A DNA stretch of 34,803 nucleotides from Prochlorococcus sp. HOT208_60m_813I02 (lineage in GTDB: Bacteria; Cyanobacteriota; Cyanobacteriia; PCC-6307; Cyanobiaceae): NCBI GenBank assembly GCA_002025865.1, contig MWOR01000022.1, forward strand, positions 1 to 34,803, given 5' to 3'. Positions 25,975 to 34,577 of this stretch are shown piece after piece (the first letter of the stretch is position 1; every line of letters starts with the position of its first letter). The notes beneath the pieces were generated by a model, which searched no databases, was not told the DNA's origin, and saw only the letters and a program-made list of their open reading frames with translations. A program made the position numbers and the translations under genes.

Positions 25975-27420
25975 TTATTTTTTTGATTTAGAACCATCTC
26001 CTATTTTCCAAAAATTCAACCCCGATTTAATTACGTCTTCTTTTTTTAAAATAGATCTTGCATCGAAAACACAACAAGGATTTCTTACTGATCTAGCAAT
26101 TTTTCCCCAATCTAAAGATGAATATTCAGGCCATTCTGTGAGGACAACTATTGCATCAGCTCCTTCAATTGAATCTATTATATTATCGGCAAAATACCAA
26201 CTGCTCTCAACAATATTTAGATTTAATATTTCTAATGAATCTGTAGATGTACTTAATGGAGCCGAATTTAAATCAATTTCTATTTGTTTTGAGCTAACTT
26301 TTGGATCATGAATAGATAAGAAAGCCCCTTCATCTAAAAGATCTTTACAAATACTTATTGCCGCAGATTCTCTCGTATCGTTTGTATTTGCTTTGAATGC
26401 AAATCCTAAAATACAAATTTTTTTGCCTGTAATTGTTCCAAATAGTTTTTTTACAATCAAGTTTGATATTCTGTGCTGATGCCAATTGTTCAAAGTAACA
26501 ACACTTTCCCAAAAATTTGCGACTTCTGGAAGACCAAAATATTTTGATAAATATACAAGATTTAAGATGTCTTTCTTAAAACAACTACCTCCAAATCCAG
26601 GCCCTGCATCAAGAAATTTTGAACCTATCCTATTATCGGTACCTATTGCTCTTGCTACTTCTCTAACATCTGCACCAGTTGCTTCACAAAGTACTCCAAT
26701 TGAATTTATTGAGCTAATTCTTTGTGCTAGAAAGGCATTTGCGGTTAATTTTGCAAGTTCACTACTCCAAATATTTGTATGTAGGATTTTGTTTTTTGGA
26801 ACCCATTTCATGTAAATATTACTCAGTGCTAATATTGCATTAATGTTTTCTCCTCCAATTAAAACTCTATTAGGATTTTCAAGGTCTTGTATAGCAGATC
26901 CTTCAGAAAGAAATTCTGGATTAGATAATACATCAAATGACTTTTTTTTGAATTCCCCTACTGGTTGAGAAGCCTCTAATATATTCATTATTACCTCAGC
27001 AGTTTTTACAGGTAATGTACTTTTTTCTACAACGATTGTATGTCCACTCGCAAACTTTGCCACTTGTCTTGCGCTAGCTTCTACCCACTTGAGATCACTT
27101 GCTTCCCCTGCGCCTAACCCTTTTTTTTTTGTTGGAGTATTAACAGATATAAAAATCATATCTGCAGAAGATATGTTTGTTTCTATATCTGATGAAAAAA
27201 ATAGATTTTTCCCCCTACATTTATTTATTATTTCTTTTAAACCCGGTTCATAAATTGGCAAATTCTCTAAATTCAGATCATTCCATGATTTAATTTTTTC
27301 TTTATTTATATCGACTACATTTACGTTAATGTTTGGACATTTTGAAGCGATCACAGACATGGTAGGACCTCCTACATATCCTGCTCCAATACAACATATA
27401 TTTTTAATGGTATATTTCAT
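25975..27420 (-). CDS. ugd: UDP-glucose 6-dehydrogenase, eukaryote-like type
   Basis: It oxidises UDP-glucose to UDP-glucuronate with two NAD+. The 481-residue protein has the cofactor motif CCIGAGYVGGPT (9-20), VNTPTK, EKSTLPVKTAE, NPEFLSEGSAI, the segment WSSELAKLTANAFLAQR and the active-site GFGGSCFKKD with catalytic C280. Wording and length are much closer to animal/plant UGDH (for example human GYVGGPTCSVIA and FLAQRISSINS) than to the shorter bacterial Ugd/TuaD. The C-terminal third carries the UDP-binding domain. It ends the minus-strand run headed by the O-antigen ligase and is convergent with the UDP-glucuronate epimerase. Confidence 0.94.
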   Translation of the reverse strand: MKYTIKNICCIGAGYVGGPTMSVIASKCPNINVNVVDINKEKIKSWNDLNLENLPIYEPGLKEIINKCRGKNLFFSSDIETNISSADMIFISVNTPTKKKGLGAGEASDLKWVEASARQVAKFASGHTIVVEKSTLPVKTAEVIMNILEASQPVGEFKKKSFDVLSNPEFLSEGSAIQDLENPNRVLIGGENINAILALSNIYMKWVPKNKILHTNIWSSELAKLTANAFLAQRISSINSIGVLCEATGADVREVARAIGTDNRIGSKFLDAGPGFGGSCFKKDILNLVYLSKYFGLPEVANFWESVVTLNNWHQHRISNLIVKKLFGTITGKKICILGFAFKANTNDTRESAAISICKDLLDEGAFLSIHDPKVSSKQIEIDLNSAPLSTSTDSLEILNLNIVESSWYFADNIIDSIEGADAIVVLTEWPEYSSLDWGKIARSVRNPCCVFDARSILKKEDVIKSGLNFWKIGDGSKSKK

Positions 27421-27514
27421 GTATTATTTGTATATAGATCAATTATAAATTCAATCTTTTATAAATTTAATTATCCTTTATAAATAATGATCAAAAAAAA
27501 TAAATTCAAAAATT

Positions 27515-28957
27515 TTAATTTATTCTCCCGTAATTATCTTTAAATCTGACAATATCGTCCTCCCCCACGTATGAACCGCTTTGTACTTCAATTAATATTA
27601 AGGGAATCTTTCCTGGATTAGTTAATCTATGTTTTGATCCAAGCGGTATATAGACACTTTGATTCTCAGTAAGAACATTTTTATTACTATTAACTTCTAC
27701 TTCCGCTGTGCCGTCAACTATTATCCAATGTTCAGATCGATGGTGATGCATTTGAAGAGATAAGCTCTCTCCTGGTTTTACATGAATTAACTTAACTTGC
27801 CACCTTGATTGCTCTACAATAGATATATAATGCCCCCAAGGTCTATAAATTTTTTGATGTTTTTCGACTGCTGAAATCTTTTTTTCTTTTAAGAGATTAA
27901 CCATATCTTTTAATTTTTGAGTTTCTCTTTTATCCGTGATCAAGAGAGCGTCATCAGTATCAATAACTACTAAATTATCGAGGCCAATGCCAACAATCAA
28001 TCTTTTATCACTTTTTACATAACAATTTTTAGTATCTTTTACAAAAATATTCTTTCCTGAAATATAGTTTTCATTTATATCCTTTGTTGAGTTTTCCCAA
28101 AGTGATAACCAGCTACCTATGTCGCTCCAACCAGCGTTTAGTGGTAGGACAATTCCTTTATTCGTTTTTTCCATAATTGCAACATCAAAAGAAACATTTG
28201 GGCATTTTTCAAAATCGCTTTTGTTTAACCTTTGAAACTCAAGATCGCAAGTACTATTCTTTAAAGATTTTTTGCAATAATCTAATATTTCGGGGCAAAA
28301 TTTCTCTAAATCATCCAAGACTGTTTTTGCTTTAAATAAAAACATTCCGCTATTCCAGGTATAGTGTTTATCTTTAACAAATTCGCATGCTTTTTTTAAT
28401 TTAGGTTTTTCTATAAATTCGGCTATCTGATGTCCTTGAATAAGATCGAAATCAAAAGCCTTATTTGCTTTTATATAACCATAGCCAGTTTCAGGACTGT
28501 GTGGAACAACTCCAAAAGTTACAATTTTATTAGCATTAGAATATTCAATCCCCGTCTTAATTACATCAGTAAATTTTTTGATATTTTTGATTTCATGATC
28601 AGAAGACAAAACAAGTAATGTAGGATCTTTTTCTGTATTAATAGCTAAAAGAGTAGCAAGCGCAATCGCAGGGGCTGTGTTTCTTCCAAAAGGCTCGAGT
28701 AAAATTGTATTTGGTCTAATATCTATTTCACGCATTTGTTCTGCGGCAATAAATCTATGCTCCTCATTACAAATAAGAATAGGACTTTTGATACCTTTTA
28801 TGCCTGAGACTCTTTTATATGTATTTTGTAGAAGGGAATTTTTGTTTAAATTGCTTAACTTTAAATATTGCTTCGGGAAACTTTTTCTTGATAAAGGCCA
28901 AAGTCTTGTACCACTGCCACCGCACAAAATTATTGGCACTATGGAATTAAGAGACAT
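27515..28957 (-). CDS. manC: mannose-1-phosphate guanylyltransferase / mannose-6-phosphate isomerase
   Basis: A bifunctional type II enzyme of 480 residues. The N-terminal nucleotidyltransferase has the signature CGGSGTRLWPLSRKSFPKQ, FGRNTAPA, the EKPKLKKA substrate segment and WNSGMF. The C-terminal cupin phosphomannose isomerase (about from residue 365) has YRPWGHY, LSLQMHHHRSEHWIIV and GSKHRL with its metal-binding histidines. It provides GDP-mannose for Gmd/Fcl and for mannosylation, and probably also mannose 6-phosphate. No phosphomannomutase is visible in the window. Confidence 0.95.
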   Translation of the reverse strand: MSLNSIVPIILCGGSGTRLWPLSRKSFPKQYLKLSNLNKNSLLQNTYKRVSGIKGIKSPILICNEEHRFIAAEQMREIDIRPNTILLEPFGRNTAPAIALATLLAINTEKDPTLLVLSSDHEIKNIKKFTDVIKTGIEYSNANKIVTFGVVPHSPETGYGYIKANKAFDFDLIQGHQIAEFIEKPKLKKACEFVKDKHYTWNSGMFLFKAKTVLDDLEKFCPEILDYCKKSLKNSTCDLEFQRLNKSDFEKCPNVSFDVAIMEKTNKGIVLPLNAGWSDIGSWLSLWENSTKDINENYISGKNIFVKDTKNCYVKSDKRLIVGIGLDNLVVIDTDDALLITDKRETQKLKDMVNLLKEKKISAVEKHQKIYRPWGHYISIVEQSRWQVKLIHVKPGESLSLQMHHHRSEHWIIVDGTAEVEVNSNKNVLTENQSVYIPLGSKHRLTNPGKIPLILIEVQSGSYVGEDDIVRFKDNYGRIN

Positions 28958-29198
28958 AATATAATTTTCTTAATAACATGGAGTGTCGTTGCAACTAAAC
29001 AATATTAACTTAATAAATAATATTTGTGAAATTTTAAATATTTTTTTAGTTTCAAAAAAAGAAGATTTTTTTTTGATTGATAATTATCTTTATCATTCTC
29101 GATAATAAATTAAACGTTTTGCTAAGCATAAATTTTATCTAAATATATTTAAAATATTTTCTAGTTTATTAGCCATTTTAAGTTTTGTTTATTGTTAA

Positions 29199-29849
29199 TT
29201 AATATGCCCCTCTGTCCATAGGGAAAAAAAGCACTCCAAATGTTCTTATTAAAATTCTTAAATCCATTAGGAAATTATAATTATCAACATAGTGACTATC
29301 AAGAAATACTCTTTTTTTATAACTTAAGTTATTTCTTCCACTAACTTGCCAAAGTCCAGTAATACCAGGTTTTATGGAAAAAACCTTTAAAAAAGATTCT
29401 CCATATTTTGAAACTTCATCATCTACAATTGGCCTTGGACCGGTTATACTCATTTCCATTCTTAAAACATTTATAAATTGGGGAAGTTCATCAAGGCTAG
29501 TCTTTCTCAAAAATTTTCCAATGCGTGTTATCCTAGGATCATTTTTGATCTTATGAGTCTTTTCATATTCTTTTTTGAGCTCTGAATTACTTTCTAAAAG
29601 ATTTTCTAATATGTCTTCTGCCTCTGGGTGCATAGTCCTAAATTTTATGCAGTAAAAATATTTTTTATTCTTCCCAATTCTTTTGTGTAGATAGAAAATA
29701 GGCCCCCTCGAACTAAATTTAATTAAAATTGCAATTAAGATTAGTGGAGGAATTCCTAGTAATATGACCAAAATAGAAACTAATAAATCCAAAAAAGGTT
29801 TTAAAACTTTATAGACTGATTTTGATTTTTTAAGCCTAAGCTTACTCAT
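29199..29849 (-). CDS. sugar transferase, undecaprenyl-phosphate phosphotransferase (short WbaP/PglC-like form)
   Basis: A 216-residue protein that is essentially the catalytic domain alone: a hydrophobic re-entrant helix (about residues 18-44), KFRTMHPEAED (69-79), DELPQFINVL (120-129) and TGPRPIVDDE (136-145). It lacks the multi-pass N-terminal domain of long priming enzymes and the N-terminal half of the one at 6621-7760. It should load the first sugar phosphate onto undecaprenyl phosphate. It lies 43 bases after the GT4 gene, downstream of the ligase gene, suggesting a separate glycan module from the 6621 enzyme. Confidence 0.9.
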   Translation of the reverse strand: MSKLRLKKSKSVYKVLKPFLDLLVSILVILLGIPPLILIAILIKFSSRGPIFYLHKRIGKNKKYFYCIKFRTMHPEAEDILENLLESNSELKKEYEKTHKIKNDPRITRIGKFLRKTSLDELPQFINVLRMEMSITGPRPIVDDEVSKYGESFLKVFSIKPGITGLWQVSGRNNLSYKKRVFLDSHYVDNYNFLMDLRILIRTFGVLFFPMDRGAY

Positions 29850-29892
29850 GGGTAAGTTTTTTAAATATAATTTTATTGATAAAATTTTACTA

Positions 29893-31077
29893 TCACAAAC
29901 AAGTTTTTTTATTAAAAGTTTCGATTGATTGATTAATAAAATTCATGAAATTATTTTTGAAATTGTCTGGATTGAATTTTTGAGCAAAATTATTAAGATC
30001 CTCAGGTTTATATTTTTTCCATATTTTATTAAATTCAAACCAATTTATAGCTTCAACAATTTCATTTATAGATTGTTTTTTAAATAATAATCCAGTAGCA
30101 ATTTCGCCTTTAGAGCAATCTTTTATGCACTTTACAGTATCCATAAGACCACCTTTTGCTAAAGCTATTACAGGCGCACCAGATGCTAAAGCCTCTACAG
30201 GCGCTATCCCAAAATCTTCAACCCCGCCATAAACAAATCCTCTGCATCTGCTCATAAGTTTTTCAACATCTTTATTTGAACTTTTATATTTGAAAATAAT
30301 ATTTTTATTTGCAATTTTTTCTAAATTTTTTCTTTCTGGACCATCACCTACAATTACTAAGGGAAGCTCTAATTTATTAAAGGCTTTAATTATTAAGTCA
30401 ATTCTTTTATTAGGGACAAGCCTATTAACGCTTAAATAAAAGTTTTCTCTTTCTTTATTAAATACGAATCTCCCAATATCCACTGGCGGATGTATGATTT
30501 CCGAATCTAATCCCCAATATTTTTTAATTCTTTTTGCTGTAAAATGTGAATTAGCGATTAAGAAATCTGGTCTTTGTCCACTTACAAAATCCCATTCTCT
30601 TAATTTAAACAATAAATATCTTAATGGAATCTCTAATCCAATTCTCTTTAAATTTGATAACTTAATATAAGTATTCATCTGATCCCATGCATATCGCATT
30701 GGAGTATGAATATAACTTATATGCAATTGGTCAGGAGAAGTTAATATTCCTTTTGTAGAAATGTGACTAGAGCTAACTATTAAATCGTAGGGGCTTAAAT
30801 CAATTTGTTCAATTGCAAAAGGAATTAATGGTAAAAAACTTTGCACCCTATCTTTGCCAAAAGGTAATTTTTGTATAAATGAGGTATTTATTTTTCTGCC
30901 TTCAAATAGATTTTTTTTATTTTTTGTGATGTTTTCTACGAGAGCAAAAAGGTCAGGAGTAGAGAAATTTTTTGATAGAATTTCATCTATTTTTAAAGCT
31001 ACTTTCTCTGCACCGCCAATAGAATTAGATAGATACCAGTCATGTACTAAAGCAGTTCTGTAATTATCAAATTCCAT
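29893..31077 (-). CDS. glycosyltransferase, GT4 family (mannosyltransferase-like)
   Basis: A 394-residue GT-B protein. HDWYLSNSIGGAEKV (near residues 12-26) is the N-terminal glycine-rich loop, and YIHTPMRYAWDQM is a segment common in WbaZ-like mannosyl- or fucosyltransferases. The donor domain has VNRLVPNKRIDLIIKAF, VIVGDGPE and EDFGIAPVEALASGAPVIA with an E-x7-E pattern. GDP-mannose made by the adjacent ManC is a plausible donor, inferred from position. It is 129 bases downstream of the O-antigen ligase on the same strand. Confidence 0.83.
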   Translation of the reverse strand: MEFDNYRTALVHDWYLSNSIGGAEKVALKIDEILSKNFSTPDLFALVENITKNKKNLFEGRKINTSFIQKLPFGKDRVQSFLPLIPFAIEQIDLSPYDLIVSSSHISTKGILTSPDQLHISYIHTPMRYAWDQMNTYIKLSNLKRIGLEIPLRYLLFKLREWDFVSGQRPDFLIANSHFTAKRIKKYWGLDSEIIHPPVDIGRFVFNKERENFYLSVNRLVPNKRIDLIIKAFNKLELPLVIVGDGPERKNLEKIANKNIIFKYKSSNKDVEKLMSRCRGFVYGGVEDFGIAPVEALASGAPVIALAKGGLMDTVKCIKDCSKGEIATGLLFKKQSINEIVEAINWFEFNKIWKKYKPEDLNNFAQKFNPDNFKNNFMNFINQSIETFNKKTCL

Positions 31078-31206
31078 TCTAGAGCTAATAAATACAATAA
31101 TATTACTATTTTTTTTGGAACTATAACTATCTTGATTTTAGTTCTAGTAGCATATTAAATATAATTATTTAACTTATTAAGTTTTATTCATTTTAAAAAA
31201 TTATCT

Positions 31207-32550
31207 TTATTGGAAGTTGTTGATTATTAAATTTTTATTTTTACTCGCGCTAAATTGTTTTTCATCAATAATATTTTTTAAAGTGGCAAGAAGAATCCAA
31301 GCGACAATACTTATTTTGCCATCAAAATATTGTATATCAACCAATTGAGAGAGAAAGAAAAAGAATACTGAAGCCCAGTAAGCTCTCTCAAAAAAATCTA
31401 TTTTTTTTGAATTTATATTTTTTAAAAATATTACATAATAAGAAAAAATTAAAATAGTGATAATCGTCAAACCAAAAATGATTGCTACAGGTAGACCATA
31501 ACTTATTGCTAACTCTGTAAACAAATTATGAGAATGACCTTTATAAAAATTGTTCTTAAAGGTATATATGGCGGTGAATGAAGCTGCTCCCATTCCTATT
31601 AATGGCCGCATATTGATAATTTCCAAAGCGCTTTTAAGTATATCTATTCTTGTAGCATCAAGATCTTTGTAACCCTCTTTTGTAAATTCCAGCAAAATCT
31701 TATTGGGAATAAAATTTCCTAAAATGTTTTGAATATCTCCGGAAAAAATTGGCGATATCAAAAAAAGAAGTATGACTGAAATAACTACAGAAAATATAAT
31801 TAACCATATTAAACCTTCTTGAACTATGACAAGAGGGAATGCGAACAATAAACCTGCCCAAGCATTTCTTGAATAAGTAAGAAAAATAGCAAAACCTACA
31901 GATAACAAAAAACATATGGAGGTACTTTTCTTTACAAGATTTTTTGTTTTCTCGATAGCAAAAGCAATACAAAAAGGCCATACTAGATTTAACCATGACC
32001 CAGCATAATTTTGATTACTAAAAAGTCCACTTAATCCTCCAGGACTTTCTATAGGCCTTTGATACCAAATAATTAGACCATTAAAAATATCAAAAGGACC
32101 AGTCCAGCTAAAGAAAAATTGACCAAAACCTGTTAAGAGGAGTGGAAACGTTCCTGACACAAGTATTAATGCAAATCTTTTTCTTTTAAATTGATTATTT
32201 GTATAAATTTGGCAAGACCAGAAAACCCAGAAGAAAGGAATCCAATTAGCCATACCTATTAAAGATAAATTTGGGTCCCAAATTTCCTTAAAGTAATTAG
32301 GGAGTATAAATTTCTGCATCAAAGAACTTAAAAGTATTAAAAAACTACATAAGAGAAATGGAAAATTCCATTTATCTTGCATGTTCTTAGAATTTAAATA
32401 CTTTAGAAAACTCCCAATTATTAGTGAAAAAATTAAAAATATGCCTGAAATAACAATTGAAGAACATAGAAAAAATATTCCAATCAAAAATAAAATCTCG
32501 CCAAATTTATAAAGACTAAATTTTTTAAAACAAATTTTTATACTATTCAT
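31207..32550 (-). CDS. O-antigen ligase/polymerase family membrane protein (Wzy_C/WaaL-like)
   Basis: A 447-residue multi-pass protein with about ten to twelve hydrophobic segments. A conserved central TYSRNAWAG (225-233, R228) and a large periplasmic loop ending in GHSHNLFTELAISYG (338-352) match the Wzy_C/WaaL superfamily, in which the loop His and the Arg are needed. It may ligate the finished glycan to lipid A core, polymerise repeat units, or act on another acceptor; sequence alone does not decide. It is the first gene of the minus-strand run next to the tRNA and is followed by the GT4 transferase. Confidence 0.85.
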   Translation of the reverse strand: MNSIKICFKKFSLYKFGEILFLIGIFFLCSSIVISGIFLIFSLIIGSFLKYLNSKNMQDKWNFPFLLCSFLILLSSLMQKFILPNYFKEIWDPNLSLIGMANWIPFFWVFWSCQIYTNNQFKRKRFALILVSGTFPLLLTGFGQFFFSWTGPFDIFNGLIIWYQRPIESPGGLSGLFSNQNYAGSWLNLVWPFCIAFAIEKTKNLVKKSTSICFLLSVGFAIFLTYSRNAWAGLLFAFPLVIVQEGLIWLIIFSVVISVILLFLISPIFSGDIQNILGNFIPNKILLEFTKEGYKDLDATRIDILKSALEIINMRPLIGMGAASFTAIYTFKNNFYKGHSHNLFTELAISYGLPVAIIFGLTIITILIFSYYVIFLKNINSKKIDFFERAYWASVFFFFLSQLVDIQYFDGKISIVAWILLATLKNIIDEKQFSASKNKNLIINNFQ

Positions 32551-32572
32551 ATATTTTTACTCTATTATTGAA

Positions 32573-32646
<74 letters not shown>

Positions 32647-32654
32647 ACTAGACT

Positions 32655-32660
32655 ATTATA
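32655..32660 (-). promoter_or_regulatory. -10 promoter element for tRNA-Arg
   Basis: A perfect TATAAT on the minus strand lies 8 bases upstream of the tRNA 5' end, the right spacing for transcription starting at or just before the mature end. No consensus -35 is seen 17 bases further upstream; a TTGAGT occurs only 4 bases away and is not properly placed. Confidence 0.55.
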
Positions 32661-32782
32661 TCCGACTCAAGCCCACATAATTATAATAAAATGCTATTTA
32701 TATTTTTTAATTACCAAGTATTTTTATCTTTGATATTTTAAAATAATTTTCATAGAATAAAAAAAATAATTAAATAAAGATT

Positions 32783-33466
32783 TTGACTAGAAGACTTTCT
32801 GATAAGCAAAAAAAAGAAATATTACAAAGTTTTGAATATGGTCAATCGATTGATTTTCTATCTAAAGAATATAATTGTACTAAATTGACGATAACAAGAA
32901 ATTTGAAGAAAAATCTTGGAGAATTAAAATATAAGGAATTAACAAATAAAAACAAATCTACAAGTGGCAAGATAAATCTTAATAAAAAAGAAATTAATAC
33001 TTTTTTAGATAAGAGAATTGAGGAGAAGTCCAATATCAAAAATTCCAAAGATCTAAAAACTTCCAAACAAATAATTCATGGATCAGAATTTGCTCCTTTG
33101 GATTCTTTTATTGAGATTGCCCCTTTGGATTTTCAAATAGAGACTAAATCTCGAAAAGAATTATCTTCAGTGCCTTTATCAGAAGTTGATTTCCCTAAGA
33201 TTGTTTTTATGGTTGTTGATAAAAAGATTGAGCTGGAAATAAAATTATTAAAAGATTTTCCAGAATGGGATTTTTTACCAAATGTTGATTTAAATAGAAA
33301 AACTATAGAAATATATTTTGATTTAAATATCGCTAAGAGATCCTGTAATAAAGAACAGAAAGTAATTAAAGTCCCAAATACCGATGTTTTTAGAATTGTT
33401 GCTCCTATATTGACAGCTAGAGGAATTTCAAGAATTGTGTGTCCTGAAAATTTAATAGCTCTATGA
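32783..33466 (+). CDS. hypothetical protein with N-terminal helix-turn-helix
   Basis: A 227-residue soluble protein. Residues 4-48 (LSDKQKKEILQSFEYGQS...FLSKEYNCTKLTITRNLK) have the pattern of a transposase/Trp-repressor-like helix-turn-helix that probably binds DNA. A basic linker and a short internal repeat (SEFAPLDSF and EIAPLDFQI, roughly 101-118) follow. The C-terminal domain has no fold I recognise; it ends with RGISRIVCPENLIAL. The start is TTG with no clear ribosome site. It lies outside the glycan genes, between tRNA-Arg and a convergent small membrane protein. A regulatory function is possible but not shown. Confidence 0.65.
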   Translation: MTRRLSDKQKKEILQSFEYGQSIDFLSKEYNCTKLTITRNLKKNLGELKYKELTNKNKSTSGKINLNKKEINTFLDKRIEEKSNIKNSKDLKTSKQIIHGSEFAPLDSFIEIAPLDFQIETKSRKELSSVPLSEVDFPKIVFMVVDKKIELEIKLLKDFPEWDFLPNVDLNRKTIEIYFDLNIAKRSCNKEQKVIKVPNTDVFRIVAPILTARGISRIVCPENLIAL

Positions 33467-33467
33467 T

Positions 33468-33695
33468 CTATTCTTTATTATTTTTATTGAGAGTTAGAAA
33501 GCTTCCTAAAATAGAACCAAAGATAAAACTAGAGCCTACAACAAAGCTTATTGGTAATTTAATTGTTTCGGTCATTAAGAAGTTTACTTTGCTTTCTTTT
33601 GAACTATTTTGAATTCCAATTATTAGTAGAAAAAACAAGCATAAATTAAAAGTTGCTGCGAAGAAAATTTTTTTTATAAATAATGAAATATTCAT
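33468..33695 (-). CDS. small membrane protein, LapA/DUF1049-like
   Basis: A 75-residue protein with two membrane segments (about residues 7-28 and 47-67) separated by a short loop containing VNFLMTETIKLPISFVV. This pattern resembles LapA/DUF1049 proteins, two-helix inner-membrane proteins linked to LPS assembly in enterobacteria. The C-terminal cytoplasmic part is very short, so a functional link is only suggested. It begins 9 bases after rsmI and ends one base from the convergent HTH gene. Confidence 0.6.
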   Translation of the reverse strand: MNISLFIKKIFFAATFNLCLFFLLIIGIQNSSKESKVNFLMTETIKLPISFVVGSSFIFGSILGSFLTLNKNNKE

Positions 33696-33704
33696 CTTTA
33701 TATT

Positions 33705-34574
33705 CTAAATTTTATTCATATTATAAATTAAACTTTTTTTAATTCCATTTTTTTTTGCGAGGTATTTAGAAGCTGCTGATAAGCTTAATCCTGCTTTAAT
33801 AAGCTCTTTAAGATCTTTTCTTAAATCAGTTTTATTAAATACGAAATCTCTTTCTTTACTTATACCTTTTATAACAATTGTTATTTCCCCAATGACTTCT
33901 CTCTCCCTAAAGAAATTCATCGCATCATAAATATTCTTCCCAATATGTTCTTCAAATCTCTTTGTTAATTCTCTGGCCACTATTATTTCTCTGTCACCCC
34001 CGCATGATTCAAATAATTCCTTCAATAATTTTCTGAGTCGCTTTGGTGATTCATAAATCACAGTTGTTTTTTCATTTTTGCTAATCTCTAAAAGAATTTT
34101 TTCTCTATCAATTTGCTTTTTAGGAAGGAAGCCTTCGAATACAAAACTAGACGATGGTAGTCCACTTGAAACGAGTGCTGTTATTGCAGCACATGCTCCT
34201 GGAACGCAAATAATATCGATTCCTTCAGATTTTACGCTTCTTGCAATATCTTCCCCAGGATCGCAAATTCCAGGCATACCAGCATCGCTTACAATTGCTA
34301 TTGATTTTCCTTCTTTGAGGTCTTTTACTATTTTTGGAATTTTAATTGAAGAATTATGTTTATTAAAACTCATAAGTTTATTTGAAATATCGAACTTGTT
34401 CATTATTTTTTTTGTTCGTCTTGTGTCCTCACAAGCAACTAAAGAAACATTTTTTAGAATATTTAATGCTCTTTGGGAAATATCATTTAAATTTCCAATT
34501 GGCGTGCCAACTAGATATAAAATTCCGTTTTCGGGTTCCTCCTTTCTATGGGATAATAAGTAATTATTATTCAT
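33705..34574 (-). CDS. rsmI: 16S rRNA (cytidine-1402-2'-O)-methyltransferase
   Basis: RsmI methylates the 2'-OH of C1402 in 16S rRNA, with SAM. The 289-residue protein has the tetrapyrrole-methylase fold signatures: LVGTPIGNLNDIS near residues 21-33, ACEDTRRTKK, SDAGMPGICDPG and VPGACAAITALVSSGLP. Length is normal. It is divergent from cysQ with only three bases between the two start codons. The short N-terminal extension before the first motif means an internal start is possible, though none is an ATG before the motif. Confidence 0.95.
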   Translation of the reverse strand: MNNNYLLSHRKEEPENGILYLVGTPIGNLNDISQRALNILKNVSLVACEDTRRTKKIMNKFDISNKLMSFNKHNSSIKIPKIVKDLKEGKSIAIVSDAGMPGICDPGEDIARSVKSEGIDIICVPGACAAITALVSSGLPSSSFVFEGFLPKKQIDREKILLEISKNEKTTVIYESPKRLRKLLKELFESCGGDREIIVARELTKRFEEHIGKNIYDAMNFFREREVIGEITIVIKGISKERDFVFNKTDLRKDLKELIKAGLSLSAASKYLAKKNGIKKSLIYNMNKI

Positions 34575-34577
34575 TTA

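Noticed and set aside
28958-29198. Possible gene or RNA in the 241-base spacer between manC and the short sugar transferase
   Set aside because: Only AT-rich DNA with no open frame of use, no convincing hairpin and no repeat of the tRNA end.
34078-34563. 161-residue open frame antisense to rsmI
   Set aside because: It mirrors a well-supported rsmI frame, has no recognisable domain and arises from low stop density on the opposite strand.
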